Below are positions 8,368 through 16,814 of a DNA stretch of 58,493 nucleotides, in pieces; positions within the stretch are counted from its first letter, which is position 1; each line of letters starts with the position of its first letter. The DNA lies in assembly GCA_037625715.1 (NCBI GenBank), contig JASJHQ010000058.1, positions 1 to 58,493 on the forward strand, in the 5' to 3' direction. The stretch is from JABAYQ01 sp018608925. GTDB taxonomy: Bacteria > Bacteroidota > Bacteroidia > Flavobacteriales > UBA7312. The position numbers were made by a program, and so were the translations under genes. A model generated the notes under the pieces. That model saw only the letters and a list, made by a program, of their open reading frames with translations, ran no database searches and was not told the DNA's origin.

Positions 8368-8763
8368 ATGGCAAAGCTACATTTGAACGTAGGATTAGAG
8401 ATAGATTTTCACCTAATAGGAATCAGCTGCCACTTGAAAGATTATCGATTTATTTGGCACATTAACAACGCTCTTAAATCCGATTTTTGTAAAACAGAAT
8501 TTTATGAGCACTTTGACAATAAGCTTTTTTTTTCCAACTATAAATACAATATAGACAATCAAGACGTTTATATTATTTCCAACAAAAGCCAAGGGGGATA
8601 TTTATTGAAAAAAACAAAGCAAATAGATTATTGGCTAAAAGTAAATCACAACATTGACAACAACATGCTAGACGGTTGGATGGATGAAATTAAAAAGATA
8701 GACGATGTCTTAGCAATTACTAGAATAGAAACAAATAAACAAAAAGAATACTTTATTTTTTAA
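8368..8763 (+). CDS. IPExxxVDY-family protein (divergent)
   Basis: A 131-residue cytoplasmic protein of unknown function. Its place between rnc and pyk matches the flavobacterial protein named after its IPExxxVDY motif, and the N-terminal half fits that family in length and composition. The naming motif has drifted: here the region reads LLKKTKQIDYWLKV, so only a (V/I)DY core survives. A T9 run lies inside the gene at 8525-8533. One base separates its stop from the ATG of pyk, so it is co-transcribed with it. The assignment rests mainly on gene order plus partial similarity. Confidence 0.7.
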   Translation: MAKLHLNVGLEIDFHLIGISCHLKDYRFIWHINNALKSDFCKTEFYEHFDNKLFFSNYKYNIDNQDVYIISNKSQGGYLLKKTKQIDYWLKVNHNIDNNMLDGWMDEIKKIDDVLAITRIETNKQKEYFIF

Positions 8764-8764
8764 A

Positions 8765-10183
8765 ATGATAAACAACACGAAAATAGTAGCAACAATGGGC
8801 CCAGCCACTTTAGAGCCTGGAGTCCTTAAGCAAATGATACTGTCGGGAGTAAACGTATGTAGATTAAATTTTTCTCATGCAGACCACGACACCCATTTAG
8901 AAACCATTAAACTAATTAAGTCTCTCAACAAAGAACTAGACTGCCACACCGCTATTTTAGCCGACCTTCAAGGCCCTAAAATACGAGTAGGCAAGGTAGA
9001 GGAGGGAACCATGCTTATAGACGGAGAAGAGTTAGAGATAACCCCAATTGAGACGGTAAGTAATAACAAGCTTTTATACATTAGTTACACCAACTTCGCT
9101 CAAGACGTAAAGCCTGGCGAAATAGTTTTAATTAACGACGGAAAACTACAAATAGAGGTTATTTCAACCAACAAAGTAGATAGAGTAAAAGCAAAGGTAT
9201 TGCATGGTGGAGCTCTTTCTTCTAACAAGGGAGTTAACCTGCCTAACACGGCTATTTCTCAACCTTGCTTAACAGAGAAAGACTTAGTAGACTTAGATTT
9301 TATCCTTACTCAATCTATTGAATGGGTCGGACTTTCTTTTGTTCGTTCTGCTCAAGATATTTTGGAGCTTAGAAAAAGAATTGATGGTGCAAATCACCCA
9401 GCAAGAATTATTGCTAAAATTGAAAAACCAGAAGCAATTAGCAACCTAGAAAGCATCGTAGATGTAACGGATGCGGTAATGATTGCTAGAGGCGATTTAG
9501 GCGTAGAGATACCAATGCATAAGGTACCTGTTATTCAGAAAAAGATAGCTAGCCTATGCTTAGAGAAAGCAAAACCAGTTATTGTTGCTACTCAAATGCT
9601 AGAGAGTATGATAGAAAGCGTTACCCCTACAAGAGCGGAGGTAAACGATGTAGCCAACTCGGTAATGGACGGAGCGGATGCTGTAATGCTTAGCGGTGAA
9701 ACTTCGGTAGGAGCATATCCAATTGAAGCCGTAGAAGTGATGCGAAAAATTATTACCGATGTGGAAATAGAATTCAACGGAACAAGAGCCTATCAGCTCA
9801 AAGAAAAACACGGACAGAGATATATTTCTGATGCTATTTGTTACCACTCGTGTAAATTAGCAGAACAAGTAGGGGCAAAAGCAATCCTTACAATGACTCA
9901 CTCTGGCTATAATGCTATTGAGATTTCGAGTCACCGCCCTCCTTGCAAAATTTTCGCTTTTACTAACAACCACGTTATTTTAAATACGCTTTCCTTAGTA
10001 TGGGGAGTAACCGGATTTTATTTCGACAACGACTCTAGTACGGACGAAACTGTTTCGGAAACAAAAAAGGTGTTGAAAAAGACTAAATTGGTTAAAGAAG
10101 GCGACCTAGTTCTTAATGTAGCGAGTATGCCCATTAAAGAAAAAGGAATGACCAACATGATGAGATTAAGTTACGTTAAATAA
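8765..10183 (+). CDS. pyk: Pyruvate kinase
   Basis: A 472-residue glycolytic enzyme that makes ATP and pyruvate from phosphoenolpyruvate. The N-terminal segment TKIVATMGPAT, the ADLQGPKIRVG strand, the catalytic IAKIEKPEAI segment (near residue 218) and the metal site IARGDLGVEIP (about 239-249) are present, followed by ATQMLESM and the SGETSVGAYP loop. The last 130 residues form the C-terminal regulatory domain. Length is usual. It lies 1 base after the IPExxxVDY-family gene, in the fatty acid/rnc operon, an arrangement found in Flavobacteriia. Confidence 0.97.
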   Translation: MINNTKIVATMGPATLEPGVLKQMILSGVNVCRLNFSHADHDTHLETIKLIKSLNKELDCHTAILADLQGPKIRVGKVEEGTMLIDGEELEITPIETVSNNKLLYISYTNFAQDVKPGEIVLINDGKLQIEVISTNKVDRVKAKVLHGGALSSNKGVNLPNTAISQPCLTEKDLVDLDFILTQSIEWVGLSFVRSAQDILELRKRIDGANHPARIIAKIEKPEAISNLESIVDVTDAVMIARGDLGVEIPMHKVPVIQKKIASLCLEKAKPVIVATQMLESMIESVTPTRAEVNDVANSVMDGADAVMLSGETSVGAYPIEAVEVMRKIITDVEIEFNGTRAYQLKEKHGQRYISDAICYHSCKLAEQVGAKAILTMTHSGYNAIEISSHRPPCKIFAFTNNHVILNTLSLVWGVTGFYFDNDSSTDETVSETKKVLKKTKLVKEGDLVLNVASMPIKEKGMTNMMRLSYVK

Positions 10184-10199
10184 TAAATTAAAGAAAGAC

Positions 10200-11246
10200 A
10201 TGGCTATAAATGTAAAACTATTAGCAGAAATCTGTGAAGTTGCCGGAGCTCCTGGCTTCGAACAAAGAGTTAGAGAAATTGTTTTAAGAGAAGTTACCCC
10301 CTTGGTTGACGAAGTCAGAATGGACAACATGGGTAACATCACCGCAATTAAAAAAGGAAAAGAACCAAAAAAAGTAATGATCGGAGCCCATATGGACGAG
10401 ATCGGATTTATCGTTACTCACGTTGACGATAACGGCTTTTTGAGATTCCATACCCTTGGAGGTTTTGACCCTAAAACACTAACTGCTCAAAGAGTAATCG
10501 TTCACGGCACTAAAGATTTAGTAGGTGTAATGGGATCTAAGCCAATTCACGTAATGACTGCCGAAGAGCGCAATAAAGCCCCAAAAACTACCGATTACTT
10601 TATCGATATGGGAATGCCTAAAGAAGAAGTAGAAAAGTACATCGAAGTGGGTAACCCAATTACAAGAGAAAGAAAATTAATTGAAATGGGCAACTGCGTA
10701 AATTGTAAGTCTATTGACAATAGAGTTTCTGTTTTTATCCTAATAGAGATGTTAAGAGAATTAAAAGATAATCCTTACGATGTTTATGGTGTGTTTACAG
10801 TACAAGAAGAAGTAGGGTTAAGAGGAGCAAATGTTTCTACTCAACAAATTCAGCCAGACTTCGGCTTCGGATTAGACACCACCATTGCGTATGACGTTCC
10901 GGGAGCAGCGCCTCACGAAAAAATTACGGAGCTAGGAAAAGGAGCAGCTATAAAAGTAATGGACTCCTCTACTATTTGCGACTATAGAATGGTAAGCTAC
11001 ATGAAAGAGGTAGCAAAAAACCATAACATAAAACACCAATTAGAAATTCTGACAGGTGGCGGAACAGACACGGCAGGAATTCAACGATTTACACCTGGTG
11101 GCTCTATTGCTGGAGCGGTATCTATACCGACCAGACACATTCACCAAGTAATTGAAATGGCCGACAAAGACGATATCAGAGGTTCAATCGATCTATTGTT
11201 AAACTGTGTTAAAGATTTAAATAAATACGACTGGAGCTTTAAATAA
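10200..11246 (+). CDS. M42-family aminopeptidase
   Basis: A 348-residue co-catalytic metallopeptidase of family M42, whose members are large cytoplasmic TET-type aminopeptidases. The first metal ligand is His64 in GAHMDEIGF, with Asp66 beside it. CKSIDNRVS supplies the bridging Asp, QEEVGLRGA the catalytic Glu pair, and the final His lies in IPTRHIHQVIE. GGGTDTAG forms the substrate-side loop. Family members are sometimes labelled endoglucanase in databases, but the metal sites point to peptide hydrolysis. It is the last gene of the acpP-pyk operon and is followed by a strong terminator. Confidence 0.9.
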   Translation: MAINVKLLAEICEVAGAPGFEQRVREIVLREVTPLVDEVRMDNMGNITAIKKGKEPKKVMIGAHMDEIGFIVTHVDDNGFLRFHTLGGFDPKTLTAQRVIVHGTKDLVGVMGSKPIHVMTAEERNKAPKTTDYFIDMGMPKEEVEKYIEVGNPITRERKLIEMGNCVNCKSIDNRVSVFILIEMLRELKDNPYDVYGVFTVQEEVGLRGANVSTQQIQPDFGFGLDTTIAYDVPGAAPHEKITELGKGAAIKVMDSSTICDYRMVSYMKEVAKNHNIKHQLEILTGGGTDTAGIQRFTPGGSIAGAVSIPTRHIHQVIEMADKDDIRGSIDLLLNCVKDLNKYDWSFK

Positions 11247-11270
11247 CAGAAAGCTAGAAATATATATTAA

Positions 11271-11302
11271 AAACCCCAAGCAAATTTGCTTGGGGTTTTT
11301 TT
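11271..11302 (+). terminator. Intrinsic terminator of the acpP-pyk operon
   Basis: A perfect inverted repeat of 14 bases per arm (11271-11284 and 11285-11298, core CCCCAAGC/GCTTGGGG) is followed by a T tract to 11302. The A-rich left side could also serve the opposite strand. Confidence 0.92.
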
Positions 11303-11303
11303 G

Positions 11304-11311
11304 TAAATTTG
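11304..11311 (+). promoter_or_regulatory. -7 promoter element (TAAATTTG)
   Basis: Exact TAnnTTTG match immediately after the terminator and 27 bases before the ATG of the secreted LRR protein. Confidence 0.55.
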
Positions 11312-11338
11312 CTAGACTTAAAAGCCTAGTTTAAAGAA

Positions 11339-12115
11339 ATGAAAAATATTTATTCCCTAATGGGTCTAGCGCCACTTCTGGCATATAAGCCCATTTGTCA
11401 AAACATATCAAAAACAATTTTAATTCTTTTAATAGGACTAAACGCCAGCTTAGCGAACGCACAATACTTCACAAATAATGGTTTAGTATATGTGGCAACA
11501 ACAGGAACCAACGTCCAGATTGTAGAAGGTTGTCTTAGCGGAGAGTTAATAATCCCATCCAGTATAATTAATGATGGGATAGAACACTACGTTACATACA
11601 TTGGTGATGACGCTTTTTCACAGTGCGTTTCACTAAGCTCTGTTACAATTCCAAGCTCTATAAGTTCTATTGGAGATAATGCTTTTGCAAATTGCAACGG
11701 ACTAACAGAGCTTACTGTAAGCTGGGAAACACCGCTAGACATAGTAGCCAATGTTTTTTATCAACTAGTATTAAGTGATATAACGTTAAATGTACCAAAC
11801 GGAGCGCTTGAGAGCTATCAAGCGGCAAACGTTTGGAAGAGCTTCAGCCCTATACAAGCGAACCCAACTTCCATTTCCTCTAACATCTTGCCCCAACTTG
11901 TTTTATTTCCTAACCCAACTAGTTCAAACATAACCATAAGCGTAGAACAAGATTCTCATCTAGAAATAACCAATATATTGGGAGAAATTGTATTGTGTAA
12001 GGATATAATAAATGGAGAGTCTAATCTGCAAACATCTGGTTTAAATAAAGGGATTTATTTTGTTAACCTATATGGTGAAAAAGAAAATCAAGTCTTTCGA
12101 TTTATAAAGCAGTAG
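11339..12115 (+). CDS. Secreted BspA-type leucine-rich-repeat protein with T9SS sorting domain
   Basis: A 258-residue exported protein. An extended signal region ends near NASLANAQ (about residue 42). Residues about 65-130 hold BspA/LRR_5-type repeats (YIGDDAFSQC, SIGDNAFANC, with SVTIPSSI between), then ITLNVPNGALESYQ. The last 75 residues match a type A T9SS C-terminal domain, opening with LVLFPNPTSSNITI and closing with GIYFVNLYGEKENQVFRFIKQ. This domain directs cargo across the outer membrane through the Por/Sov machinery. Adhesion is a common role of such repeats but is not shown here. The 3' end overlaps gmhB by 14 bases. Confidence 0.85.
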   Translation: MKNIYSLMGLAPLLAYKPICQNISKTILILLIGLNASLANAQYFTNNGLVYVATTGTNVQIVEGCLSGELIIPSSIINDGIEHYVTYIGDDAFSQCVSLSSVTIPSSISSIGDNAFANCNGLTELTVSWETPLDIVANVFYQLVLSDITLNVPNGALESYQAANVWKSFSPIQANPTSISSNILPQLVLFPNPTSSNITISVEQDSHLEITNILGEIVLCKDIINGESNLQTSGLNKGIYFVNLYGEKENQVFRFIKQ

Positions 12116-12650
12116 AATTGTTTTCTATAAGCTCTTTTAGTTGCCACAAAGAGGGTAGACAAACGGAGCCTTCCAATTCTTTTTCAGAAATAAAAACGGT
12201 TTTCATCTTTAGTTTTTTTCCGAACTCTATGTCGCTCAACGAATCGCCTACCATTATTGATTTATTAAAATCGATTTCCGGAAAATCCTCTTTTGCTTTT
12301 GAGCCCATCCCGATGTTTGGCTTTCTTAAAATAGAGTTTTCTTTTGCTAATTGCGGAGCATAATAAACAGCATCTATTTTTCCTCCTGCATTGGAAACCG
12401 CATCACTAAGGTGGTGATGAACGAGCTCTAAATCTTTGGCCCTCATCAATCCTTTTCCTATTCCTTGTTGGTTAGTAACTACAATTATCCGACCGAAAAT
12501 TTTGGAAAAAGAAACAATGGCTTTTAAAGCGTTTGGTAAAAATTCGAATTCGGAAATTTGTTTAACATAGTCGTTATCTATTTTTTTATTGATAACACCA
12601 TCTCTATCTAGAAAAAGAGTCCATTCCGAATTTATTTTAGCAATTTCCAC
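12102..12650 (-). CDS. gmhB: HAD-type heptose-bisphosphate phosphatase, GmhB-like
   Basis: A 182-residue HAD-IIIA phosphatase. The nucleophile motif FLDRDGVIN gives Asp15 and Asp17, VTNQQGIGKG is motif II, and MVGDSLSDIEFGKK supplies the last acidic pair. The RKPNIGM segment is typical of GmhB, which removes the C7 phosphate from glycero-manno-heptose 1,7-bisphosphate during synthesis of nucleotide-heptose for surface glycans. The loop that carries zinc-binding Cys/His residues in enterobacterial GmhB reads APQLAKENSILRKP here and lacks all cysteines. It lies 3 bases after gmhA. Histidinol phosphatase is a related family, but the pairing with gmhA favours GmhB. Confidence 0.88.
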   Translation of the reverse strand: MEIAKINSEWTLFLDRDGVINKKIDNDYVKQISEFEFLPNALKAIVSFSKIFGRIIVVTNQQGIGKGLMRAKDLELVHHHLSDAVSNAGGKIDAVYYAPQLAKENSILRKPNIGMGSKAKEDFPEIDFNKSIMVGDSLSDIEFGKKLKMKTVFISEKELEGSVCLPSLWQLKELIENNSTAL

Positions 12651-12653
12651 CTT

Positions 12654-13232
12654 TTATTTTTTGCTAAAATGAGCCTCTACTATTTCACAAATAGTGTGGC
12701 CAATTAATAAATGCATTTCCTGAATTCTTGGAGTATTGTTGCTAGGCACTGCAATAAATATATCGCAGTCAGATTTCATTTTACCTCCCTTATGCCCTCC
12801 AAAACCTATGGTTAAGACATCAATTTCTTTTGCTTTTTGCAAAGCCAAAACAACGTTTTCAGAATTGCCAGAAGTCGACATGGCTATTAAAATATCGCCT
12901 TTGCTAGCTTTTGCCTGCACCATTCTAGAATACACATGATCGAACCCATAGTCGTTGGCAACAGCAGTTAGATAAGAAGTGTCGGTGTGCAGGGCCTCTG
13001 CGTTTAGTGGCGCTCTATCTAAGTAATATTTGCCTGTAAATTCAGAGGCAATATGTTGAGCGTCAGCAGCAGAGCCGCCATTACCACAAATAAGCAATTT
13101 TTTGTTTTCGCTCATTTGCTTAATAATCATCTCGCATGCTAAACCAATGTTTTTTGTTAGCTCGCTATTTTCAAAAATAGCTTGACTTAACATCATTGAT
13201 TCCTTAATATTATTTTTAATTATAGTGTCCAT
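12654..13232 (-). CDS. gmhA: Sedoheptulose 7-phosphate isomerase
   Basis: A 192-residue SIS-domain isomerase that converts sedoheptulose 7-phosphate to glycero-manno-heptose 7-phosphate. The glycine loop LICGNGGSAADAQHIASEF (about 47-65) binds the sugar phosphate. Glu64 and His179 (LLIGHTICE) match the family's catalytic Glu and His, and STSGNSENV is the second phosphate site. Length equals that of E. coli GmhA. It lies 4 bases after the glycosyltransferase gene and 3 bases before gmhB. The kinase and nucleotidyltransferase needed to complete activated heptose are not in the window. Confidence 0.94.
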   Translation of the reverse strand: MDTIIKNNIKESMMLSQAIFENSELTKNIGLACEMIIKQMSENKKLLICGNGGSAADAQHIASEFTGKYYLDRAPLNAEALHTDTSYLTAVANDYGFDHVYSRMVQAKASKGDILIAMSTSGNSENVVLALQKAKEIDVLTIGFGGHKGGKMKSDCDIFIAVPSNNTPRIQEMHLLIGHTICEIVEAHFSKK

Positions 13233-13236
13233 AGGC

Positions 13237-14361
13237 TTAGCATTTGTCAGCTAAAGAATAAATTTCGTTGCTCAATTTATTCCAGCTATATTTCTTTTTT
13301 TCTTCTATAATATTTTTGGTCATTTGCTCGAGATCAGTTTCCAAGAAAAATTGGTTAATTCCTTTTGCAACCTCTCTTGGGTTTGGCTCTACCACATAGC
13401 CTACTTTTCCGTGCGGACACATTTCTGTAAGCCCTCCTACATTGGTAACAACCATTGGCTTGTTAAAATGATAGGCAATTTGAGTAACTCCACTTTGAGT
13501 AGCCGATTTATAAGGTTGAACCACCAAGTCGCTAGCGCAGAAATAATACTTTACCTCGTCTTGTGCAACAAAACCATTGACGTCAATCACCGTATCTTTT
13601 AAACCATTCTTTTGTAAAAGATCGGTATAAAAATCTCTGTCGGAATAATATTCTCCGGCAATGATAAGGCGAACGCTTTTTTCTTTCACCATAGGCATTG
13701 CCTCTATTAATAAGTCAAGTCCTTTATAGTCTCTAATTAAACCAAAAAACAAAATGTATTTGTACTGGGGATCGAGCTCAAGATGAGAGATAGCCTCTTG
13801 TTTACTTACGCTTTTTCCGAAATTATCGTAGACAGGGTGAGGAGATAAAGCTTTTGGTTTTTGATTGTCAAAACTATTTATGTCTTCTAAAACCGAAGAA
13901 GAAAGAGCTAAAAATCCGTGGCAATTTTTCACAAAAAGATTGCTTAAAAATTGGTCCCCGATTCTAGATTCGTGGGGAATCATATTATGAACAACGGAAA
14001 CAATTTTAGAGTGCTTGTTGCTTTTTATTCGATTGGCAACTGCCGATAAGCAAGGCGACATAAAAGGAAGCCAATAGCCTACTACAACCAAATCGTAATT
14101 TTCTTTTTTAATTTTGTTTCCGGCGCTAATCCAATTAAACGGATTTAGAGAGTTTAGCACCCTTTCTATCTTGAGGTCTTTAGGAGCATCGTCTTCGCTA
14201 TATTGCGATTTTCCTGGGAAAATAAAATCAGGGTATTGCAGGCTAAAAGTGTAGATACTGACCTGGTGTCCGTCTTTTTGCATTTCATTGGCTAGCCTTT
14301 CGTTAAAGTTGGCTAGGCCACCTCTATAAGGAAAGGCTGTTCCGATAATTGCAATCTTCAT
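13237..14361 (-). CDS. Family 4 glycosyltransferase (GT-B fold)
   Basis: A 374-residue retaining glycosyltransferase. The N-terminal Rossmann domain begins MKIAIIGTAFPYRGGLANFN, with the GG acceptor loop. The C-terminal domain has FFGLIRDYKGLDLLIEA and the donor-binding stretch QPYKSATQSGVTQIAYHFNKPMV in which the usual E-x7-E pair is altered. It most likely adds a sugar to a surface polysaccharide or glycolipid in the cytoplasm. Its place directly upstream of gmhA and gmhB suggests heptose-containing glycan assembly, but donor and acceptor are unknown. It lies 40 bases after pheS and probably shares its transcript. Confidence 0.88.
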   Translation of the reverse strand: MKIAIIGTAFPYRGGLANFNERLANEMQKDGHQVSIYTFSLQYPDFIFPGKSQYSEDDAPKDLKIERVLNSLNPFNWISAGNKIKKENYDLVVVGYWLPFMSPCLSAVANRIKSNKHSKIVSVVHNMIPHESRIGDQFLSNLFVKNCHGFLALSSSVLEDINSFDNQKPKALSPHPVYDNFGKSVSKQEAISHLELDPQYKYILFFGLIRDYKGLDLLIEAMPMVKEKSVRLIIAGEYYSDRDFYTDLLQKNGLKDTVIDVNGFVAQDEVKYYFCASDLVVQPYKSATQSGVTQIAYHFNKPMVVTNVGGLTEMCPHGKVGYVVEPNPREVAKGINQFFLETDLEQMTKNIIEEKKKYSWNKLSNEIYSLADKC

Positions 14362-14401
14362 AAAACCAATTTGTTAGATTAGTAAGTAGGCCAATAGTTA
14401 A

Positions 14402-15421
14402 TTATATAGCCGAACCGAATTGCTTTAGAAAACGAACATCATTTTCAAAAAACATTCTTAGATCTTTTACTTGGTATTTTAGCATAGCAATACGCTCTAC
14501 TCCCATACCAAAGGCATACCCGCTATATACGTCTGGGTCTATTCCACAGTTTTTTAATACGTTAGGATCAACCATTCCGCAACCTAAAATCTCTAGGTAT
14601 CCGGTATATTTACACACATTACATCCCTTACCAGAGCAAATATTACAAGAAACATCTACCTCAGCACTAGGCTCGGTAAAAGGAAAATAAGAAGGCCTTA
14701 AACGGATTTCTGTTTTTTCTCCAAACATTTCTTTAGCAAAGTATAGAAGTGCTTGTTTTAGGTCTGCAAAGGAAACATTCTTGTCTATATACAGCCCTTC
14801 AACTTGATGAAAAATACAATGTGCTCTAGCCGAAATAGCTTCGTTTCTATACACTCTTCCCGGAGAAATAGTTCTAATAGGAGGTTGGTTAGACTCCATA
14901 TATCTTACTTGTACCGATGAGGTGTGAGTACGCAATAAAATATCGGGATCAGTTTGAATAAAAAAGGTGTCTTGCATATCTCTTGCAGGATGTTCTTGAG
15001 GCAGGTTTAATGCCGTAAAATTATGCCAATCGTCTTCTATTTCAGGCCCTTCTGAGATATTAAATCCGATGCGCTTAAAAATGTCAGCGATTTCGTTTCT
15101 CACTAAAGAAAGAGGGTGACGACTACCAATATTGTCTAAAGCAATTGGCTTGCTTAAATCGGCTCCAGTAGAAGAGCTTACGCTTTCTTCAAAGTCTGAT
15201 TTGCTAGAGTCAAGTTTTTCCTGAACACTTTGCTTAAGCTGATTTAATATTTGACCAAACTCCTTTTTCTGATCATTAGGAACGGCCTTAAAAGAAGCAA
15301 ATAATTGATTCATTACTCCCTTTTTACCAAGATAATCCAATCTAAATTGCTCTAACTGCTCTGGGCTCTCTGCACTAAAAGTAGATACTTTCAGTAAGTG
15401 CTCTTCAACGTCTTTAATCAT
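14402..15421 (-). CDS. pheS: Phenylalanyl-tRNA synthetase alpha subunit
   Basis: A 339-residue class II synthetase subunit that charges tRNA-Phe together with PheT, which is not in the window. The N-terminal coiled coil covers about 1-85. Motif 2 (RTISPGRVYRNEAISARAH) and motif 3 (GFGMGVERIAML-type, here YAFGMGVERIAMLKY) are clear, with the Phe-binding PSYFPFTEPSAEVD region between. A Cys-rich insert (CNICSGKGCNVC) resembles a metal knuckle found in many bacterial PheS. The ATG shares its last transcript base with the stop codon of the upstream cyclophilin gene (TAATG), indicating translational coupling. Confidence 0.96.
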   Translation of the reverse strand: MIKDVEEHLLKVSTFSAESPEQLEQFRLDYLGKKGVMNQLFASFKAVPNDQKKEFGQILNQLKQSVQEKLDSSKSDFEESVSSSTGADLSKPIALDNIGSRHPLSLVRNEIADIFKRIGFNISEGPEIEDDWHNFTALNLPQEHPARDMQDTFFIQTDPDILLRTHTSSVQVRYMESNQPPIRTISPGRVYRNEAISARAHCIFHQVEGLYIDKNVSFADLKQALLYFAKEMFGEKTEIRLRPSYFPFTEPSAEVDVSCNICSGKGCNVCKYTGYLEILGCGMVDPNVLKNCGIDPDVYSGYAFGMGVERIAMLKYQVKDLRMFFENDVRFLKQFGSAI

Positions 15422-16071
15422 TATTTAATGATTTTTACTTTCATTATTATATCTTGTAAAGGCCTATTATTTTGATCTCTTTTTACTTTTGCAATTTTAG
15501 AAATTACATCAATCCCCTTAATTACCTGACCAAAGACAGTGTACGAGCCGTCTAGATGAGGCGTTCCTCCTACAGTTGTATATGCTTGTTTTTGTTCTGG
15601 GCTGAATGCTACCCCTAATTTTTTCTCAAATAAGGAAAGCCTTTGTGGGTCTAAAACTTCTCCATCTACAATATAGAATTGAGATCCGGAAGATTCTTTT
15701 TTAGGGTTTACACCGTCGGGCATCCTTGCTGCTGCAAGCGCTCCTTTTTTGTGAAAAAACCTAGAATTAAACTCTGCAGGGATAGTATAACCTGGCCCTC
15801 CATTTCCTAATTGAACAGATGGCTTTGCGTTTTTAGAGTCCGGATCTCCACCCTGAATCATGAAGTTAGGGATTACTCGGTGAAACAATGTTTCGTTTAA
15901 ATATCCGCTTTTAGCTAGTTTTATAAAATTATCTCGGTGTTGAGGAGTCTCGTTATATAGCTCAACAACGATGTCTCCAACGCTAGTGTTTATTAAAACT
16001 ATGACGTTGTTTTGGCCAAAAGCGGAAAAGGAAAGAATAAAAGTTGTTAATGCGATTAAATACGTTTTCAT
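15421..16071 (-). CDS. Exported cyclophilin-type peptidyl-prolyl isomerase
   Basis: A 216-residue cyclophilin that speeds cis-trans isomerisation of proline bonds. The signal peptide (1-19, ending SAFGQ) places it in the periplasm. Core motifs are FHRVIPNFMIQGGDP (catalytic Arg and hydrophobic floor), SGSQFYIV and YTVFGQVIKGIDVI. An insert between about 130 and 160 (LSLFEKKLGVAFSPEQKQAY) is common in Bacteroidota versions. It heads the leftward run cyclophilin-pheS-glycosyltransferase-gmhA-gmhB. A TAAATTTG element lies 27 bases upstream of the ATG. Confidence 0.93.
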   Translation of the reverse strand: MKTYLIALTTFILSFSAFGQNNVIVLINTSVGDIVVELYNETPQHRDNFIKLAKSGYLNETLFHRVIPNFMIQGGDPDSKNAKPSVQLGNGGPGYTIPAEFNSRFFHKKGALAAARMPDGVNPKKESSGSQFYIVDGEVLDPQRLSLFEKKLGVAFSPEQKQAYTTVGGTPHLDGSYTVFGQVIKGIDVISKIAKVKRDQNNRPLQDIIMKVKIIK

Positions 16072-16080
16072 TGGAATTGC

Positions 16081-16088
16081 TATCTTTG
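16081..16088 (+). promoter_or_regulatory. -7 promoter element (TATCTTTG) of the small lipoprotein gene
   Basis: Exact TAnnTTTG match, 36 bases before the ATG at 16125. It faces the cyclophilin promoter at 16099-16106, so the two transcripts would overlap by a few bases. Confidence 0.5.
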
Positions 16089-16098
16089 TTTATCAAAG

Positions 16099-16106
16099 CA
16101 AATTTA
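16099..16106 (-). promoter_or_regulatory. -7 promoter element (TAAATTTG) of the cyclophilin-pheS operon
   Basis: Exact TAnnTTTG match on the minus strand, 27 bases before the cyclophilin ATG. It lies only 10 bases from the opposing -7 element at 16081-16088. Confidence 0.55.
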
Positions 16107-16124
16107 ACAAATATTCACCACCTA

Positions 16125-16487
16125 ATGAAAAGTAGTCACTTTCTCCTATTAATGTTCGCATCTTTTTGTTTGACATCTTGCTACAAAGACCCTTTAACCA
16201 AGGGAATTATAACGGTATACGATGAGCAAGGAAATACGGTTTCTGGTGTAGAGGTGAGGTTGAGTCAAGAAAACATTGTCGGAATAGAACAAACTAATAT
16301 AGAAAGCACTCAAATTTCGGACGCGAACGGACGCAGCGAACACATATTAGAAAAAGAGGCTATAATGAATATTGATGCTGTTTTGTTTGACGGAAATACC
16401 AAAGACACTTTGTATTACGGACAATCTGCTATACGATTATCCTTTGGTAATACTATAAATAAGAACGTTCAGCTTCTTACCTACTAA
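16125..16487 (+). CDS. Small lipoprotein with Ig-like/carboxypeptidase-regulatory fold
   Basis: A 120-residue lipoprotein. From ATG 16125 the signal peptide ends in LTSC with lipidated Cys19, then TKGIITVYDEQGNTVSGVEVRLSQ resembles the start of a carboxypeptidase-regulatory-like beta sandwich. The open frame extends 27 codons further upstream to 16044, but that part overlaps the divergent cyclophilin start and its promoter and would bury the signal peptide, so the internal ATG was chosen. Function is unknown; such domains are often found in envelope proteins. The last 4 bases overlap the convergent hypothetical gene. Confidence 0.75.
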   Translation: MKSSHFLLLMFASFCLTSCYKDPLTKGIITVYDEQGNTVSGVEVRLSQENIVGIEQTNIESTQISDANGRSEHILEKEAIMNIDAVLFDGNTKDTLYYGQSAIRLSFGNTINKNVQLLTY

Positions 16488-16810
16488 TTAAAATATTCTA
16501 CGATAGCTTCCTTGATTAATTGGTTTTGCTCTTTAGCATCGAGGTGAGGTAATTTTTCTGTTGCTTCCCAGTGTGGCCAGCCATCCTTGTCATGACCACT
16601 AAAATTATAGTAGCCCCATTGACTTAACAAGGCGCAAACGGCAACATGCATTACGTCAACTTTTTGGTTTTTATTAAGCTTACTGTAGCCCTGACCAAGT
16701 TCTTGAAGGCCTATTAGAAACAAAATAGCCTGCAAATCAATGTCTTCTCCAAACCTTTCCTCTAAAGATTTGAGCATAGTATTCCATTTTATTTGAAAAG
16801 TCTCTTCCAT
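16484..16810 (-). CDS. Conserved hypothetical protein, likely leaderless mRNA
   Basis: A 108-residue soluble, acidic protein without signal peptide. I recognise no domain. Visible features are LFLIGLQELGQGY in the middle and the aromatic WGYYNFSGHDKDGWPHWE (about 69-86), which would suit a small conserved fold. The even codon use and position between envelope genes suggest a real gene. The ATG is only 4 bases from a perfect -7 element (16815-16822), part of a palindromic divergent promoter shared with cvpA. Its last 4 bases overlap the end of the small lipoprotein gene. Confidence 0.7.
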   Translation of the reverse strand: MEETFQIKWNTMLKSLEERFGEDIDLQAILFLIGLQELGQGYSKLNKNQKVDVMHVAVCALLSQWGYYNFSGHDKDGWPHWEATEKLPHLDAKEQNQLIKEAIVEYFN

Positions 16811-16814
16811 CTAA

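Noticed and set aside
16044..16124. N-terminal extension of the small lipoprotein
   Set aside because: It overlaps the divergent cyclophilin start and both promoters and would hide the lipobox signal peptide.
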